From Zoogloea sp. LCSB751 (lineage in GTDB: Bacteria > Pseudomonadota > Gammaproteobacteria > Burkholderiales > Rhodocyclaceae), in NCBI RefSeq assembly GCF_002028455.1, contig NZ_MWUM01000003.1:186001-250000 (forward strand): 64,000 nucleotides of DNA. The letters run 5' to 3'. The position numbers and the translations under genes were made by a program. Each line of letters begins with the position of its first letter. The first letter of the stretch is position 1. Of the stretch, positions 13,352 through 21,742 are shown piece after piece. Below the pieces are notes generated by a model. It ran no database searches, had not been told where the DNA came from, and saw only the letters and a program-made list of their open reading frames with translations.

Positions 13352-14263
13352 ATGGCCGAACGTGCCCTCGCGCTCAACGCAACCGGAGGCAGCTACCTGA
13401 ACCTCGAAGGCAACCTCCTGCCGCTGGTGGACTGCACCCTCCCCGACATCAGCTGGTCGGTACATGAGCCAGGCTCCGGCCAGCCTGCGTCGAGAACCGA
13501 CATCCAGATCGGCGAGCCAGTCCTTGGCCAGCTGACCCTGTCCCTGCAGCCGCAGTCCTTTCCGCCGCTGGCGAAGTGGGTGCAAGAACTGATCGATGGC
13601 GGCCATCGCCAGCTCGACCTGGAAGTGCTGCGCGCGGACCCCAACGGCCATATCCAGGAAGGCTTCCAGCTGGCCGGCTGTGTGCTCACCGAACTGCACT
13701 TTCCCCCCTGCTCGGCCGCCCAGAAGGATCCCTACGTGGTCCGCGCCGTCCTGCAGCCCGAGAGGATCGCGGCACTTCCGTCCGGCGGCCCGCAGAAGCT
13801 GCCCGTCGGCGCCAAGCAACGCCCGTGGCTCGTCTCCACCTTCAGGCTGAGCGTGGACGGTCTGCCCACCGACGGCGTCCTGAAGATCGACGGCCTCGAT
13901 CTGACCCGCGACATCGCGACCCGCAAGGTTGGCGAGTTTCGCGAACTCCTGCCCTACTACGGCATCGCACGCTGCTCACCCCTCGTGCTGACGATCGGCG
14001 GGCGCAACTATCCGGAGTGGCGCGATTTTGTGCTGAAACGGCTGGCCGAAGGCAAGCCGGCCAGCCCGCTGGGCGCCAAGCTGACTTTCCTCGATGCCAG
14101 CCTCAAGCAGGAGCTGGGGAGCCTGCAGTTTTCGCTGGCCGGTCTGGCCGGCTTCCAGTTTGCCCGCGTCGCGTCCCGCGCGGACGAGGCGACGAGCCCG
14201 CAAGGAGTAGCCCGCCTGCCAGTCCAGGACATCACGCTGGAAATCGTGCCGGTCAAGTCCTAG
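13352..14263 (+). CDS. Hypothetical protein with two tandem tail-tube-like (gp19-type) halves
   Basis: 303 aa, no signal peptide and no membrane helix. I do not recognise a named family with certainty. The two halves share a layout: about 65-135 (LTLSLQP, FPPLAKWVQELIDGG, LDLEVLRADPNGHI, FQLAGCVLTELHF) and about 208-300 (LVLTIGGRNYPEWRDFVLKRLAEG, AKLTFLDASLKQ, FSLAGLAGFQFAR). The order beta strand, W-containing helix, L-x-F/L-x-D strand, then a strand ending in a hydrophobic-aromatic pair resembles phage T4 gp19 tail-tube subunits and Hcp. No sheath, baseplate or other phage gene lies nearby, so this is an orphan. Strong GGGAGAG ribosome-binding site. Followed by ybiB after 84 bases. Confidence 0.6.
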   Translation: MAERALALNATGGSYLNLEGNLLPLVDCTLPDISWSVHEPGSGQPASRTDIQIGEPVLGQLTLSLQPQSFPPLAKWVQELIDGGHRQLDLEVLRADPNGHIQEGFQLAGCVLTELHFPPCSAAQKDPYVVRAVLQPERIAALPSGGPQKLPVGAKQRPWLVSTFRLSVDGLPTDGVLKIDGLDLTRDIATRKVGEFRELLPYYGIARCSPLVLTIGGRNYPEWRDFVLKRLAEGKPASPLGAKLTFLDASLKQELGSLQFSLAGLAGFQFARVASRADEATSPQGVARLPVQDITLEIVPVKS

Positions 14264-14347
14264 GCCTTGACGCGAGGTGGCGTCGCCAGCCGGGCCGGCG
14301 CATCCGCTACACTTCCGCCGTCATCCACCGATACGCGCTCAACTCCC

Positions 14348-15307
14348 ATGTCCTACGCCCCTTTCATCAAGGAGATCGGCCGCGGGCCGAAAGGCTCCAA
14401 ACCCCTCACCATCGACCAGGCCGAAGCCCTGTTCGGCGACATGCTGGACGGCCGCGTGCCTGACCTCGAACTGGGCGCCATCATCCTGTCGATGCGCATC
14501 AAGGCCGAATCCCCCGACGAGTTGCTGGGCTTTCAGCGCGCTCTCGACGCCCGCACAACCCACGTCCGCGTCCCGGCCGGCCCCCGCGTGGTCGTGCTGC
14601 CCACCTACAACGGCGCCCGCCGGCAGGCCAACCTGATGCCCCTGCTGGCCCTGCTGCTGGCGCGGGAAGGCGTCCCGGTGCTGATCCAGGGTCGCCATGA
14701 CTTCGACAGCCGGGTCAGCCCCTTCGAACTGCTGGCCGCGCTCGACATCCACCCGGCGGCGAACATCGCCGATGCCGAGGCCCAGCTCGCCGACAGCCAT
14801 CTGGCCTGCCTGCCGCTGGAAATCCTCGCGCCCGGGCTGGCGCCGCTGCTCGCCCTGCGCCCGCGCCTCGGCGTGCGCAACAGCGGCCACACCCTGGCCA
14901 AGCTGCTCGATCCGGCGCCGGGCCACAGCGTGCGAGTCGCATCGATGACTCACCCGGAGTACCTGGAGCGCATCCACCAGCACCTGGTCGCCACCGGCGG
15001 CGTATCGATGCTGCTGCGCGGCACCGAGGGTGAAGCCTTCGCCAATCCGCGCCGCCGGCCGCGACTGGAAGTCTTCGTGAACGGCAGCGCGCAGGTCGCC
15101 TTCCCGGCCGAGGAGGGCGGCGCACCGCCGGTCGAAGGGCGCGCCGACGATCCGGAAGTGACCGCCAACGCCGCGCTGATCCGCGCCATGCTGTCCGGAG
15201 AGGTCGCGATACCCCAGCCCATCCTCGATCAGGTCGGCGCCCTGCGGGAACTCAGCCGCGTCCCCCGCCAGCAGCGCGGATCGGAGAGCGGCACAGGCAA
15301 GCGTTGA
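14348..15307 (+). CDS. ybiB: YbiB family nucleic-acid-binding protein (TrpD-like fold)
   Basis: 319 aa from the ATG at 14348 (MSYAPFIKEIGRGPKGSKPL); an earlier in-frame ATG would add an unrelated tail. The N-terminal helical domain (LTIDQAEALFGDMLDGRVPDLELGAIILSMRIKAES) and the following alpha/beta domain match the anthranilate phosphoribosyltransferase fold, but the phosphoribosyl-pyrophosphate glycine loop is replaced (PTYNGARRQANLMP), as in YbiB/TrpD2. E. coli YbiB binds DNA and RNA without sequence preference and is linked to the SOS response. No trp genes nearby, consistent with it not being TrpD. Confidence 0.88.
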   Translation: MSYAPFIKEIGRGPKGSKPLTIDQAEALFGDMLDGRVPDLELGAIILSMRIKAESPDELLGFQRALDARTTHVRVPAGPRVVVLPTYNGARRQANLMPLLALLLAREGVPVLIQGRHDFDSRVSPFELLAALDIHPAANIADAEAQLADSHLACLPLEILAPGLAPLLALRPRLGVRNSGHTLAKLLDPAPGHSVRVASMTHPEYLERIHQHLVATGGVSMLLRGTEGEAFANPRRRPRLEVFVNGSAQVAFPAEEGGAPPVEGRADDPEVTANAALIRAMLSGEVAIPQPILDQVGALRELSRVPRQQRGSESGTGKR

Positions 15308-15331
15308 CCTTTCCGGCTCCCGTGCTTAAAT
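15304..15331 (+). promoter_or_regulatory. Candidate sigma-70 promoter for the caspase-like gene
   Basis: TTGACC at 15304-15309 (5 of 6, overlapping the ybiB stop), 16-base spacer, TTAAAT at 15326-15331 (4 of 6). The metacaspase ATG is at 15417. Pattern match only. Confidence 0.4.
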
Positions 15332-15416
15332 CCAAAGGCCATGCCAAAGCAATGTAACGGACGGCTGCCCGGCCGATACCGGCATGGCCCAGACAACCAC
15401 ATGCGGGAGAAGAATC

Positions 15417-16214
15417 ATGGCCAAGAAAGCCTTGTGCATCGGCATCAACGACTATCCGGGCACCCAGAATGACCTGAGCGGCTGTGTCAATGACGCCACC
15501 GACTGGGCCGCCGGACTCGCCGCGCGCGGCTTTGCGGTCACCAAATTGCTCGACGCTCAGGCTACCAAGGCCGCCATGCTGGGCGCCATGACCGACCTGA
15601 TCGGCGGCGCGGCCAAGGGCGACTCGCTCATCATCACTTACTCCGGCCACGGCACCTGGGTGCCGGACCAGAACGGCGACGAACCGGACGGCCGCGACGA
15701 GGGCTTGTGCCCGTGGGACATCGGTTCGGGCAACGTGCTGCTGGACGACGAGATCGCACCAATCTTCACCCACCACGCCACCGGCGTACGGGTGGTGCTG
15801 ATTTCCGACAGCTGCCATTCGGGTAGCGTCACCCGCGGCAACTCGCTCGACCTCGACCCAGGCCTGCCCCGCGCCCGCTTCCTGCCTCCCGAGGCATGGA
15901 TGAAGGCCGCCGACCTGCCGGCCCCCCGCGTCGCCAAGCTGCCCACCTCTGGCGGCCTGTCGCGCAGCGGCGGCGACCTGCTGCTGGCCGGCTGTACCGA
16001 CAGCCAGTTCAGCTGGGACACCAGCTTCAAGGGCCGACCGAACGGGGCCTTCACCTACTATGCGCTGAAGGCGCTGGCCTCGCTGCCGGCCTCCGCCAGC
16101 TACCAGGACTGGTTCAAGAAGATCACGCCGGGCTTCCTGCCGACCAACCAGCTGCCGCAGAACCCGCAGATCTTCGGCACCCGGACGGCTCGATCCTGGA
16201 AGGTGTTCTCCTGA
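15417..16214 (+). CDS. Caspase-like cysteine protease (peptidase C14, type I metacaspase fold)
   Basis: 265 aa from the ATG at 15417, with GGGAGA 6 bases upstream. Begins directly with a p20-type fold (KKALCIGINDYPGTQNDLSGCVNDA). The catalytic histidine is H78 in SLIITYSGHGTWV and the catalytic cysteine C133 in VVLISDSCHSGS, the standard metacaspase dyad. An acidic segment between them (DQNGDEPDGRDEGLCPWD) is the usual calcium/Arg-specificity region. There is no signal peptide, no membrane helix and no partner domain, so it is a stand-alone cytosolic enzyme. Bacterial metacaspases cleave after Arg/Lys; roles include stress response and defence, but nothing next to it indicates a defence operon. 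Confidence 0.88.
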   Translation: MAKKALCIGINDYPGTQNDLSGCVNDATDWAAGLAARGFAVTKLLDAQATKAAMLGAMTDLIGGAAKGDSLIITYSGHGTWVPDQNGDEPDGRDEGLCPWDIGSGNVLLDDEIAPIFTHHATGVRVVLISDSCHSGSVTRGNSLDLDPGLPRARFLPPEAWMKAADLPAPRVAKLPTSGGLSRSGGDLLLAGCTDSQFSWDTSFKGRPNGAFTYYALKALASLPASASYQDWFKKITPGFLPTNQLPQNPQIFGTRTARSWKVFS

Positions 16215-16260
16215 GCAGCGACCTTCCACGACCTTACGCCGAGGCGGCCACGCCCACTCC

Positions 16261-16318
16261 TGGTGCGCGGCAGCCTCGGTCGCACCATTTTGACGCCGCG
16301 CTGCCACCCTTTGGTGCG
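16261..16318 (+). promoter_or_regulatory. Cluster of NtrC-like half-sites upstream of nasA
   Basis: TGGTGCG at 16261-16267, its reverse complement CGCACCA at 16281-16287, and TGGTGCG again at 16312-16318. These contain the GGTGC core of the NtrC site (TGCACC-N5-GGTGCA), though spacing departs from the consensus. They lie about 40-100 bases upstream of the sigma-54 promoter, as expected for enhancer sites. Binding by NtrC or another enhancer protein is inferred. Confidence 0.45.
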
Positions 16319-16359
16319 CGGGTCTGGCTCTGCGCAAGGAAAACAGCGACTTAGGCGGA

Positions 16360-16375
16360 TGGCACGACGCTTGCT
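16360..16375 (+). promoter_or_regulatory. Sigma-54 (RpoN) promoter of nasA
   Basis: TGGCAC at 16360-16365, exactly 5 bases, then TTGCT at 16371-16375: a full match to the -24/-12 consensus TGGCAC-N5-TTGCW. Transcription would start near 16386, leaving a leader of about 15 bases with AAGGAG (16391-16396) before the ATG at 16402. This implies nitrogen control of nitrate assimilation. Confidence 0.8.
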
Positions 16376-16401
16376 GGACCCTGTCCACCAAAGGAGTCGT
16401 G

Positions 16402-19134
16402 ATGGCAGAAACCAAATCCACCTGTTGTTACTGCGGCGTCGGCTGCGGTGTCGTAATCGAACATGAAGCCGGTCGCATCACCGGCGTCCGAGGCGACCCG
16501 GACCATCCGGCCAATTTCGGCCGCCTGTGCACCAAGGGTTCCACGCTGCACCTGACCGCCGCGCCTGAAACCCAGGTTACCCGCGCCCTGTATCCGGAGC
16601 TGCGCACCGATCGCAGCAGCGCCCGCCAGCGCGTGAGCTGGGATGCGGCCCTCGACACGGCCGCCGCACGCTTCGCCGCGATCATCGCCGAACACGGCCC
16701 CGACGCGGTCGCCATCTATGGCGCCGGCCAGTTGCTGACCGAGGACTACTACGTCTTCAACAAGCTGATGAAGGGCCTCATCGGCAGCAACAACCTCGAC
16801 ACGAACTCCCGCCTGTGCATGTCCAGCGCGGTGGCCGGCTACAAGCTGAGCCTGGGCGCCGACGCGCCGCCGTGCAGCTACGCGGACATCGCCCACGCTC
16901 GCGCGCTGTTCATCACCGGCAGCAACACCGCCTTCGCGCACCCGATCGCCTTCCGCCGCGTCGAGGACGCCCGCAAGGCCAACCCGGACATGAAGCTGGT
17001 CGTCATCGACCCGCGCCGCACCGACACAGCAGAAGCCTCCGACCTGCACCTGGCCCTGCTGCCCGGCACCGACATCGCGCTGTACAACGCGATGCTCCAC
17101 GTGATGCTGTGGGAAGGCTGGGTGGACCGGAACTACATCGACGCCCATACCGAAGGCTTCGACGCGCTGAAGAAGACCGTCCGCGAATACACCCCGGCGA
17201 TGGCGGCCACAATCTGCGGACTGGACAAGAAGCGCATCGAGGAAGCGGCGCAGATCTTCGCAACCTCGAAGGCCACGATGTCCATGTACTGCCAGGGGCT
17301 CAACCAGTTCTCCTTCGGCACCCACAACAATTCGGCGCTGATCAACCTGCACCTGGCCAGCGGCCAGATCGGCCGCCCCGGCGCCGGCCCCTTCTCGCTG
17401 ACCGGCCAGCCCAACGCGATGGGCGGCCGCGAAGTCGGCGGCCTGGCCAACCTGTTGTCCGCCCACCGGGACATGGCCAACCCCGAGCACCGCGCCGAAG
17501 TCGCCGCCCTGTGGGGCGTGGACAGCGTGCCCGACAAACCGGGCAAGAGCGCTGTCGAACTGTTCCGCGCACTGAAGTCCGGCGAAGTGAAGGCAGTATG
17601 GATCGCCTGCACGAACCCGGCCCAGTCCATGCCAGACCAGGCCCTGATCCATGAAGCCCTGCAGGCCGCCGAATTCGTCGTGGTGCAGGAAGCCTTCAGC
17701 CACACCGAAACCTGCGCTTACGCCGATCTGCTGCTACCCGCCACCACGTGGGGCGAGAAGGACGGCACCGTCACCAACTCGGAACGGACCATCAGCCGCG
17801 TCCGACCCGCCGTGTCCGCGCCGGGCGAGGCCCGCCACGATTGGGCGATCGTGGTGGACTTCGCCCGGCGTCTGGGCGCCCACCTCGGCAAGGGCGAGCT
17901 AGCCGCCCGCATGTTCCCCTACGCCAAACCGGAAGAGATCTGGAACGAGCACCGGGAATCCACCCGTGGCCGTGACCTGGACATCACCGGCCTGAGCTAT
18001 GCGACGCTAGAGCACGTCGGCCCCCAGCAGTGGCCCTTCCCCGAAGGCGCCAGCCAGGGCAAGGTCAGGCTCTACGAGGACGGCGTCTTCCCGACCCCGT
18101 CCGGCAAGGCCCGCTTCGTCGTCACCGAACACCGCATCACCGCCGAATCGCCGAGCGCCCGCTACCCCCTGCACCTCAACACCGGGCGCCTGCGCGACCA
18201 GTGGCACGGCATGAGCCGCACCGGCCTGGTGGCCCGCCTGTACAGCCATGAACCGGAGCCCATGCTGCACATGCACAAGGACGACATGGAGCGCCGCAGC
18301 CTCGCCACCGGCGATCTGGTCAAGGTCAAGAGCCGGCGCGGTGAAGTGGTGCTGAAGGTCCTCGAATCGGCTACCCTGCGCCCCGGCCAGTGCTTCGTCC
18401 CGATGCACTGGGGCGGCAACACGATGGGCGGCCAGGGCGTCAATGTGCTGCTGCCCGGCGATTTCGACCCCTACTCGAAGCAGCCCGAACTCAAGCACGC
18501 CGCCGTGCAGGTAGAGAAATACACCGCCGGCAAGACCCTCGTGGCGATGCGGCGCACCGAACTGGGCGAGGACGGACAACTCCATCCCAACCCACTGACG
18601 GTCATGGAAGGCCTGCGCCGCTGGCTACCGCACTTCCCCTACGCCAGCCTGACCCTCGCCGGACGCACCGCGCCGGTAGTGGTGCTGAAAGCCCGCGGCG
18701 AAGAATTGGAACCGGCGCTGCTTGAGGCCCTGGACAAGGAGCTGGCCCTCGACGACCCGACCAAGGTGCTGTCCTACCAGGACAGCCGCAAGGACATTGC
18801 CAAGCGCGCGCTTGTGGAGGGCGATTCGCTCACCGCGGTGCGTCTGGCCGGCGAGACCAAGGCCGCCGAATGGCTGGCCGACATGATGGTGCAGGGGCAC
18901 TCGGCCGCCGCCGTGCGCCAGTGGCTGCTGGCGCCGCTGACCCAGCCTCCGGCCGGCCAGGCCGCCCGCGGCAAGGTGATCTGCAACTGCTTCGACGTGG
19001 CGGAGGACGACATCCTGGCCGCCTTCCAGTCCGGCGAGTCCCTCGAAGCCCTGCAGACCCGCACCAGATGCGGCACCAACTGCGGCTCCTGCGTGCCCGA
19101 ACTGAAACGCCTCCAGCAAGGCTGCGGGCACTGA
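16402..19134 (+). CDS. nasA: Assimilatory nitrate reductase catalytic subunit, molybdopterin type with C-terminal BFD [2Fe-2S] domain
   Basis: 910 aa from the ATG at 16402 (AAGGAG 5 bases upstream; a GTG three bases earlier is too close). N-terminal [4Fe-4S] ligands C8, C11, C15 and C43, then Mo-bis-MGD domains (ALFITGSNTAFAHP, LVVIDPRRTDTAEASDLHLALLPGTD, GQPNAMGGREVGG, LNTGRLRDQWHGMSRTG). The last 55 residues (VICNCFDVAEDD ... CGTNCGSC) form a BFD-like [2Fe-2S] domain found in cytoplasmic NasA but not in periplasmic NapA; no signal peptide. It reduces nitrate to nitrite for assimilation. nirBD and transporters are not in the window, so it stands alone behind its own sigma-54 promoter. Confidence 0.9.
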   Translation: MAETKSTCCYCGVGCGVVIEHEAGRITGVRGDPDHPANFGRLCTKGSTLHLTAAPETQVTRALYPELRTDRSSARQRVSWDAALDTAAARFAAIIAEHGPDAVAIYGAGQLLTEDYYVFNKLMKGLIGSNNLDTNSRLCMSSAVAGYKLSLGADAPPCSYADIAHARALFITGSNTAFAHPIAFRRVEDARKANPDMKLVVIDPRRTDTAEASDLHLALLPGTDIALYNAMLHVMLWEGWVDRNYIDAHTEGFDALKKTVREYTPAMAATICGLDKKRIEEAAQIFATSKATMSMYCQGLNQFSFGTHNNSALINLHLASGQIGRPGAGPFSLTGQPNAMGGREVGGLANLLSAHRDMANPEHRAEVAALWGVDSVPDKPGKSAVELFRALKSGEVKAVWIACTNPAQSMPDQALIHEALQAAEFVVVQEAFSHTETCAYADLLLPATTWGEKDGTVTNSERTISRVRPAVSAPGEARHDWAIVVDFARRLGAHLGKGELAARMFPYAKPEEIWNEHRESTRGRDLDITGLSYATLEHVGPQQWPFPEGASQGKVRLYEDGVFPTPSGKARFVVTEHRITAESPSARYPLHLNTGRLRDQWHGMSRTGLVARLYSHEPEPMLHMHKDDMERRSLATGDLVKVKSRRGEVVLKVLESATLRPGQCFVPMHWGGNTMGGQGVNVLLPGDFDPYSKQPELKHAAVQVEKYTAGKTLVAMRRTELGEDGQLHPNPLTVMEGLRRWLPHFPYASLTLAGRTAPVVVLKARGEELEPALLEALDKELALDDPTKVLSYQDSRKDIAKRALVEGDSLTAVRLAGETKAAEWLADMMVQGHSAAAVRQWLLAPLTQPPAGQAARGKVICNCFDVAEDDILAAFQSGESLEALQTRTRCGTNCGSCVPELKRLQQGCGH

Positions 19135-19141
19135 CCCCTGC

Positions 19142-19173
19142 CCCCTGGATGGCCCTCATGGGCCGTCCAGGGG
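19142..19173 (+). terminator. Hairpin after nasA
   Basis: Left arm 19142-19155 (CCCCTGGATGGCCC), loop TCAT, right arm 19160-19173: 14 pairs including one G-U. No T-run follows, so it is either a Rho-assisted stop or a 3'-end stabiliser. Confidence 0.5.
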
Positions 19174-19250
19174 CGCACGTCGCCTCTCCTCCGCCATCCG
19201 CTGCATCCGCACGCGGATAAATTTGCGCATACCCCGCAAAACTCAGCCTA

Positions 19251-19256
19251 TATAAT
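19251..19256 (+). promoter_or_regulatory. Perfect -10 box upstream of the first carrier-protein gene
   Basis: TATAAT at 19251-19256, about 100 bases before the TTG start at 19358. No -35 at normal spacing: the nearest, TTGCGC at 19223-19228, is 22 bases away. If used, it would need an activator. No TGGCAC-N5-TTGC sigma-54 motif is present in this gap. Confidence 0.35.
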
Positions 19257-19357
19257 GCGGCTTCCGGTAACAAAAGCCGAGCTACTCGGTAAAAGCCTGC
19301 GGCGGTCGGCTTCGTTTTCACGACAGGCACGCCAGCAGCATCTGTTTGGGGAATATT

Positions 19358-19609
19358 TTGCGTACTCAAGAACGCCTGCTGTCCTTGCTCGACCACGTAC
19401 TCAGCCTGAACGGCCGAGCCTTGTCCTTCACCCGTGACACGGCCCTTCTCGGCAGCGTCCCGGAACTCGATTCCATGGCCGTCGTCGCCGTCCTTACGGC
19501 CCTGGAAGAGCAATTCGGCTTCGTGGCCGATGACGATGAAATCGACGGCAGCACTTTCGCCTCTGTCGGCAGCCTGCTCGATTTCGTCGAATCCAAGATC
19601 GGCGCCTGA
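19358..19609 (+). CDS. Acyl carrier protein (first of two)
   Basis: 83 aa from a TTG at 19358 with GGGGA at 19348-19352 five bases upstream; there is no suitable ATG, and an alternative TTG at 19346 lacks a ribosome-binding site. The four-helix carrier fold is clear: RTQERLLSLLDHVLSL, then LLGSVPELDSMAVVAVLTALEEQFGF with the phosphopantetheine serine S39 in DSM, then a C-terminal VGSLLDFVESKIG helix. It would carry an acyl thioester for the pathway encoded downstream. A strong terminator follows its stop, so it may be made in excess over the other enzymes. The weak start codon is notable against that. Confidence 0.85.
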   Translation: MRTQERLLSLLDHVLSLNGRALSFTRDTALLGSVPELDSMAVVAVLTALEEQFGFVADDDEIDGSTFASVGSLLDFVESKIGA

Positions 19610-19619
19610 TTCATCAGTC

Positions 19620-19655
19620 ATGTGCAGGTGCTCCCCGTGCACCTGCACATTTCTT
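19620..19655 (+). terminator. Rho-independent terminator between the first ACP and the E1 gene
   Basis: 12-bp perfect stem (19620-19631 with 19639-19650), 7-base loop, then TTTCTT. It begins 11 bases after the ACP stop and would end or attenuate transcription before the dehydrogenase genes. Confidence 0.75.
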
Positions 19656-19722
19656 CACGCCAGCATTTTTCTGACTCTGGCATACTCGCGCCTCGATCAA
19701 CATAAGCATAAAGTCGCCTCGC

Positions 19723-21714
19723 ATGCTTTTTCCAATTCCTGGCGTGGAACGGAACGAACACGGCAAACCACTCATCGGCCTCGATGACGCCAGCCTGTAC
19801 GCATTCGGACACCTGCTGCGCAGCACCGAGCAGTTGATCCTGGACCTGTTCAGCCGGGGCTTGCTGTCAGGCACGACCCATACCTGTATCGGCCAGGAGC
19901 TGTGCCAGATGGCGGTGGTTCGCGCCCTCGACCACGAGGACGACGCGGTACTATCCAACCACCGCAATCACGGCCACTACATGACCTACTCGGGGGATTT
20001 CCTCGGGCTGGTGGCCGAGGTGATGGGACGCAAGGCCGGCGTTTGCGGCGGCTATGGCGGCAGCCAGCATATCGCCTACCGGCATTTCCACAGCAACGGC
20101 ATTCAGGCCGGCATGACCGGCATCGGCGCAGGGCTCGCTCTGGCGCGCAAGCGCAAGGACTCCCCGGGCATCGTCACAATCATGGTCGGTGACGGCACGC
20201 TGGGTGAGGGCCTGCTGTACGAGAGCATGAACCTCGCGTCCATCTGGAATTGCCGGGTGCTCTTCGTCGTCGAGAACAACGGCATCGCCCAGACCACCTA
20301 CACCTCCGAGACACTTGGCGGCTCCATCGAAGCACGCGGCCAGGCCTTCGGACTGCAGACCTGGCGCCTGAACGACGCAGACCCGGAGTTCAGCGCATCG
20401 GTCGCCCGGGTGGTGGCCCAGGTGCGCGAGTCCGGACGGGCCGGCATGCTGGTCATCGACACCCGGCGCCTCGGCCCCCACAGCAAGGGTGACGACCTGC
20501 GCGCCGACGACGAGAAAGCCGCGATCGCGGCACGCGATCCGCTCGCCGCAATCGGCCGCCGTCTTGCCGATAGCGAACGGGAGGCGATCGAAGCGCGCAA
20601 CACCGTCTTCCTGGCCCGCATCGAGGCGGAAGCGCTGGCCTCCCCGGAAGCCAGCTTCGACGCGCAACGCCTGCACACCTTCAGCCCGGTCAGCACGACG
20701 CGCATCGGCTCCCTCCAGCCGGCCAAGGCATCGAACGTCCGGCTCGCCATCAACCAGGCGCTGCGCACACTGCTGGGCGGCGACGAACGGGTGCTGCTGA
20801 TCGGCGAGGATCTCCACGAACCCTATGGCGGCGCCTTCAAGGTCAGCGCCGGCCTGTCCGGCGACTTCGCCGGCCGGGTCATCTCCACGCCGATCAGCGA
20901 AGCGGGCATCACCGGCGCCAGCATCGGCCTGGCCCTAGACGGCGAGCGGCCGATCCTCGAGATCATGTTCGCCGACTTCCTGACCCTGTGCATGGACCAG
21001 CTCTACAACCATGCGGTGAAGTTCCCGGGCATGTTCGAGGACGTTAAAGTACCGCTGCTGATCCGCACGCCAGCTGGAGGACGGCGCGGCTACGGGCCGA
21101 CCCACAGCCAGAACCCGGAAAACCTGTTCGTTTCGGTCCCCGGCCTCACCGTCCTGTTCGGCAGCCACCGCCACAACGTGGGGCAGCTGCTGGTGGATGC
21201 CGTCCAACGCTGGCCCAATCCCACCGTCTTCCTAGAGCACAAGCTGCTATACGGCGAAGCCCAGGATCCGGCGGACTACGAGCTCGTTGCAGCCAGCCCG
21301 GAGGACCAGGGCGCCGACCTGTTCCCCACCCTGCGCCGCGGCGCCGATGCACCGGACGTCACGCTGCTGTCCTTCGGCGGCATGCTGCCCGTCGTCGAGC
21401 GTGCCGCGAAACAACTGGAAGAACAGGAAGAGCTGGCCGTCGAGATCGTCGCACCGGCCTTGCTTGCACCGCTTCCCCGCGGCACCTTGCTCGACGCCCT
21501 GCTGGATCGTCCGCGCATCGTCGTGGTCGAGGAATCCCACCACGAATTCGGCGTCAGCGCCGAGATCCTGGCCATGCTCGCCGAGGCCGGCTTCACCGGC
21601 CAGGTGCTCCGTGTCGGCCTGGCGCCGGTGCCCATAGCCTCCGCCCGCAGCCTGGAACGGGAACAGATCCCGGACGAGCAGATGATTGTCGCCAGCGTGC
21701 TCGATCTCATCTGA
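19723..21714 (+). CDS. Fused E1 alpha-beta 2-oxoacid dehydrogenase (thiamine diphosphate enzyme)
   Basis: 663 aa. The N-terminal half (about 1-320) is an E1-alpha subunit with ThDP motif D157-G (GDGTLGEGLLYESMNLASIW...ENN). The C-terminal half (about 335-663) is an E1-beta subunit (VRLAINQALRTLLGGDERVLLIGEDL, EAGITGASIGLALDG, FADFLTLCMDQLYNH). In branched-chain and acetoin-type complexes these are separate chains; here they are one. E1 decarboxylates a 2-oxo acid, or takes a ketol from a sugar in specialised versions, and passes the acyl unit to the lipoyl arm of E2, the next gene. No E3 gene is nearby. Context with two carrier proteins suggests the acyl group is meant for an ACP rather than CoA; that is inference. 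Confidence 0.87.
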   Translation: MLFPIPGVERNEHGKPLIGLDDASLYAFGHLLRSTEQLILDLFSRGLLSGTTHTCIGQELCQMAVVRALDHEDDAVLSNHRNHGHYMTYSGDFLGLVAEVMGRKAGVCGGYGGSQHIAYRHFHSNGIQAGMTGIGAGLALARKRKDSPGIVTIMVGDGTLGEGLLYESMNLASIWNCRVLFVVENNGIAQTTYTSETLGGSIEARGQAFGLQTWRLNDADPEFSASVARVVAQVRESGRAGMLVIDTRRLGPHSKGDDLRADDEKAAIAARDPLAAIGRRLADSEREAIEARNTVFLARIEAEALASPEASFDAQRLHTFSPVSTTRIGSLQPAKASNVRLAINQALRTLLGGDERVLLIGEDLHEPYGGAFKVSAGLSGDFAGRVISTPISEAGITGASIGLALDGERPILEIMFADFLTLCMDQLYNHAVKFPGMFEDVKVPLLIRTPAGGRRGYGPTHSQNPENLFVSVPGLTVLFGSHRHNVGQLLVDAVQRWPNPTVFLEHKLLYGEAQDPADYELVAASPEDQGADLFPTLRRGADAPDVTLLSFGGMLPVVERAAKQLEEQEELAVEIVAPALLAPLPRGTLLDALLDRPRIVVVEESHHEFGVSAEILAMLAEAGFTGQVLRVGLAPVPIASARSLEREQIPDEQMIVASVLDLI

Positions 21715-21742
21715 GCCGCCCCAGAGATTTCCGAGGAACAAG

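Noticed and set aside
13352..16214. Prophage or contractile injection system
   Set aside because: Only one tail-tube-like gene; no sheath, baseplate, capsid, integrase or att repeats, and base composition matches the surroundings.
19135..19357. Sigma-54 promoter for the exosortase-associated cluster
   Set aside because: Exosortase-A systems often use RpoN, so I looked for TGGCAC-N5-TTGC here and in the gap at 27024-27148; neither has it.
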